Shown here in pieces: positions 42,118 through 42,243 of a stretch of 42,243 nt of DNA; the first letter of the stretch is position 1; each line of letters begins with the position of its first letter. The stretch is taken from positions 1-42,243 of the forward strand of contig NZ_NESA01000019.1 of the NCBI RefSeq assembly GCF_002778315.1, written 5' to 3'. Source of the stretch: Limnohabitans sp. JirII-31. GTDB taxonomy: Bacteria > Pseudomonadota > Gammaproteobacteria > Burkholderiales > Burkholderiaceae_C. Below the pieces are notes generated by a model. That model had not been told where the DNA came from and did no database searches. It was given only the letters and a program-made list of their open reading frames with translations. A program made the position numbers and the translations under genes.

Positions 42118-42243
42118 ATGATGAATCGTCGAGGAAACCTCAAGGCCCTGGCCGCAGCCGCAGCGCTGTCGGTGGGATCGTTTGCCGTTGTGCCGCAAGC
42201 CTTTGCCGCAGACACCATCAAGGTGGGCGTGCTGCACAGCCTG
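42118..42243 (+). CDS. urtA: Urea ABC transporter substrate-binding protein UrtA (N-terminal fragment)
   Basis: 42 codons are visible before the window ends, beginning MMNRRGNLKALAAAAALSVG. A signal peptide ends at about PQAFA-AD, and the mature start DTIKVGVLHSL is the characteristic opening of UrtA/AmiC-type periplasmic receptors (the family continues SGTMAISE). GGAGT lies about 8 bases before the ATG. The sigma-54 promoter upstream and the divergent urease operon support the urea-uptake role. The second ATG (42121) could also be the start. Confidence 0.85.
   Translation, partial: MMNRRGNLKALAAAAALSVGSFAVVPQAFAADTIKVGVLHSL

Overview
The window looks like chromosomal DNA of a betaproteobacterium, probably Comamonadaceae (Burkholderiales). 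The basis is moderately high GC, several Bug-type solute receptors, a SlyX gene behind a CysB-like LysR regulator, and a urease cluster next to a urea ABC transporter gene. I could run no database search, so family names rest on motifs I recognise and the taxonomy is inference.

Left edge to 12.2 kb: the end of an IS3-family element (1-126) has cut a TPR/glycosyltransferase gene (127-1724, minus). Next comes a catabolic-looking accessory block: a tautomerase-NTF2 fusion, a DapA-superfamily lyase, a Bug receptor, a C-C-bond or ester hydrolase of the DHPON-hydrolase type and an aldo/keto reductase. A divergent LysR regulator with slyX, a lipocalin, and a plus-strand operon Bug - Asp/Glu-racemase-like - Ldh2-type dehydrogenase - Bug follow. 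No TctA/TctB membrane components are present, so the three receptors are orphans here.

12.2-37.3 kb is the most interesting part. A giant two-partner-secretion locus on the minus strand holds tpsA (6459 codons, 19.4 kb) followed by tpsB. The adhesin has an ESPR signal peptide, a TPS domain, autotransporter-type strand repeats, about 2000 residues of GLUG-like repeats, a nearly identical 84/70-residue tandem array, YDG-like domains, a Pro-Ala hexanucleotide tract and a C-terminal cap. Upstream lies a very AT-rich region with nested inverted repeats, then a flavin reductase gene. On the opposite strand is a two-gene operon: an HMW1C-like (GT41) cytoplasmic N-glycosyltransferase overlapping an FkbM-family methyltransferase. 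The repeats are dense in Asn-X-Ser/Thr sequons, the acceptor motif of HMW1C enzymes. I propose a glycosylated giant-adhesin system: the transferase glycosylates TpsA in the cytoplasm, the methyltransferase may cap the sugar, and TpsB exports the chain.

37.3-42.2 kb: a urease operon on the minus strand, ureA - small His-rich membrane ORF - ureB - ureC - ureE - ureF - ureG, tightly overlapping. Divergent from it is the start of a urea ABC transporter receptor gene (urtA, cut by the window end) with a very good sigma-54 promoter. ureD is not in the window.

All four convergent gene junctions are 0-19 bp, and I saw no strong intrinsic terminator in any of them.
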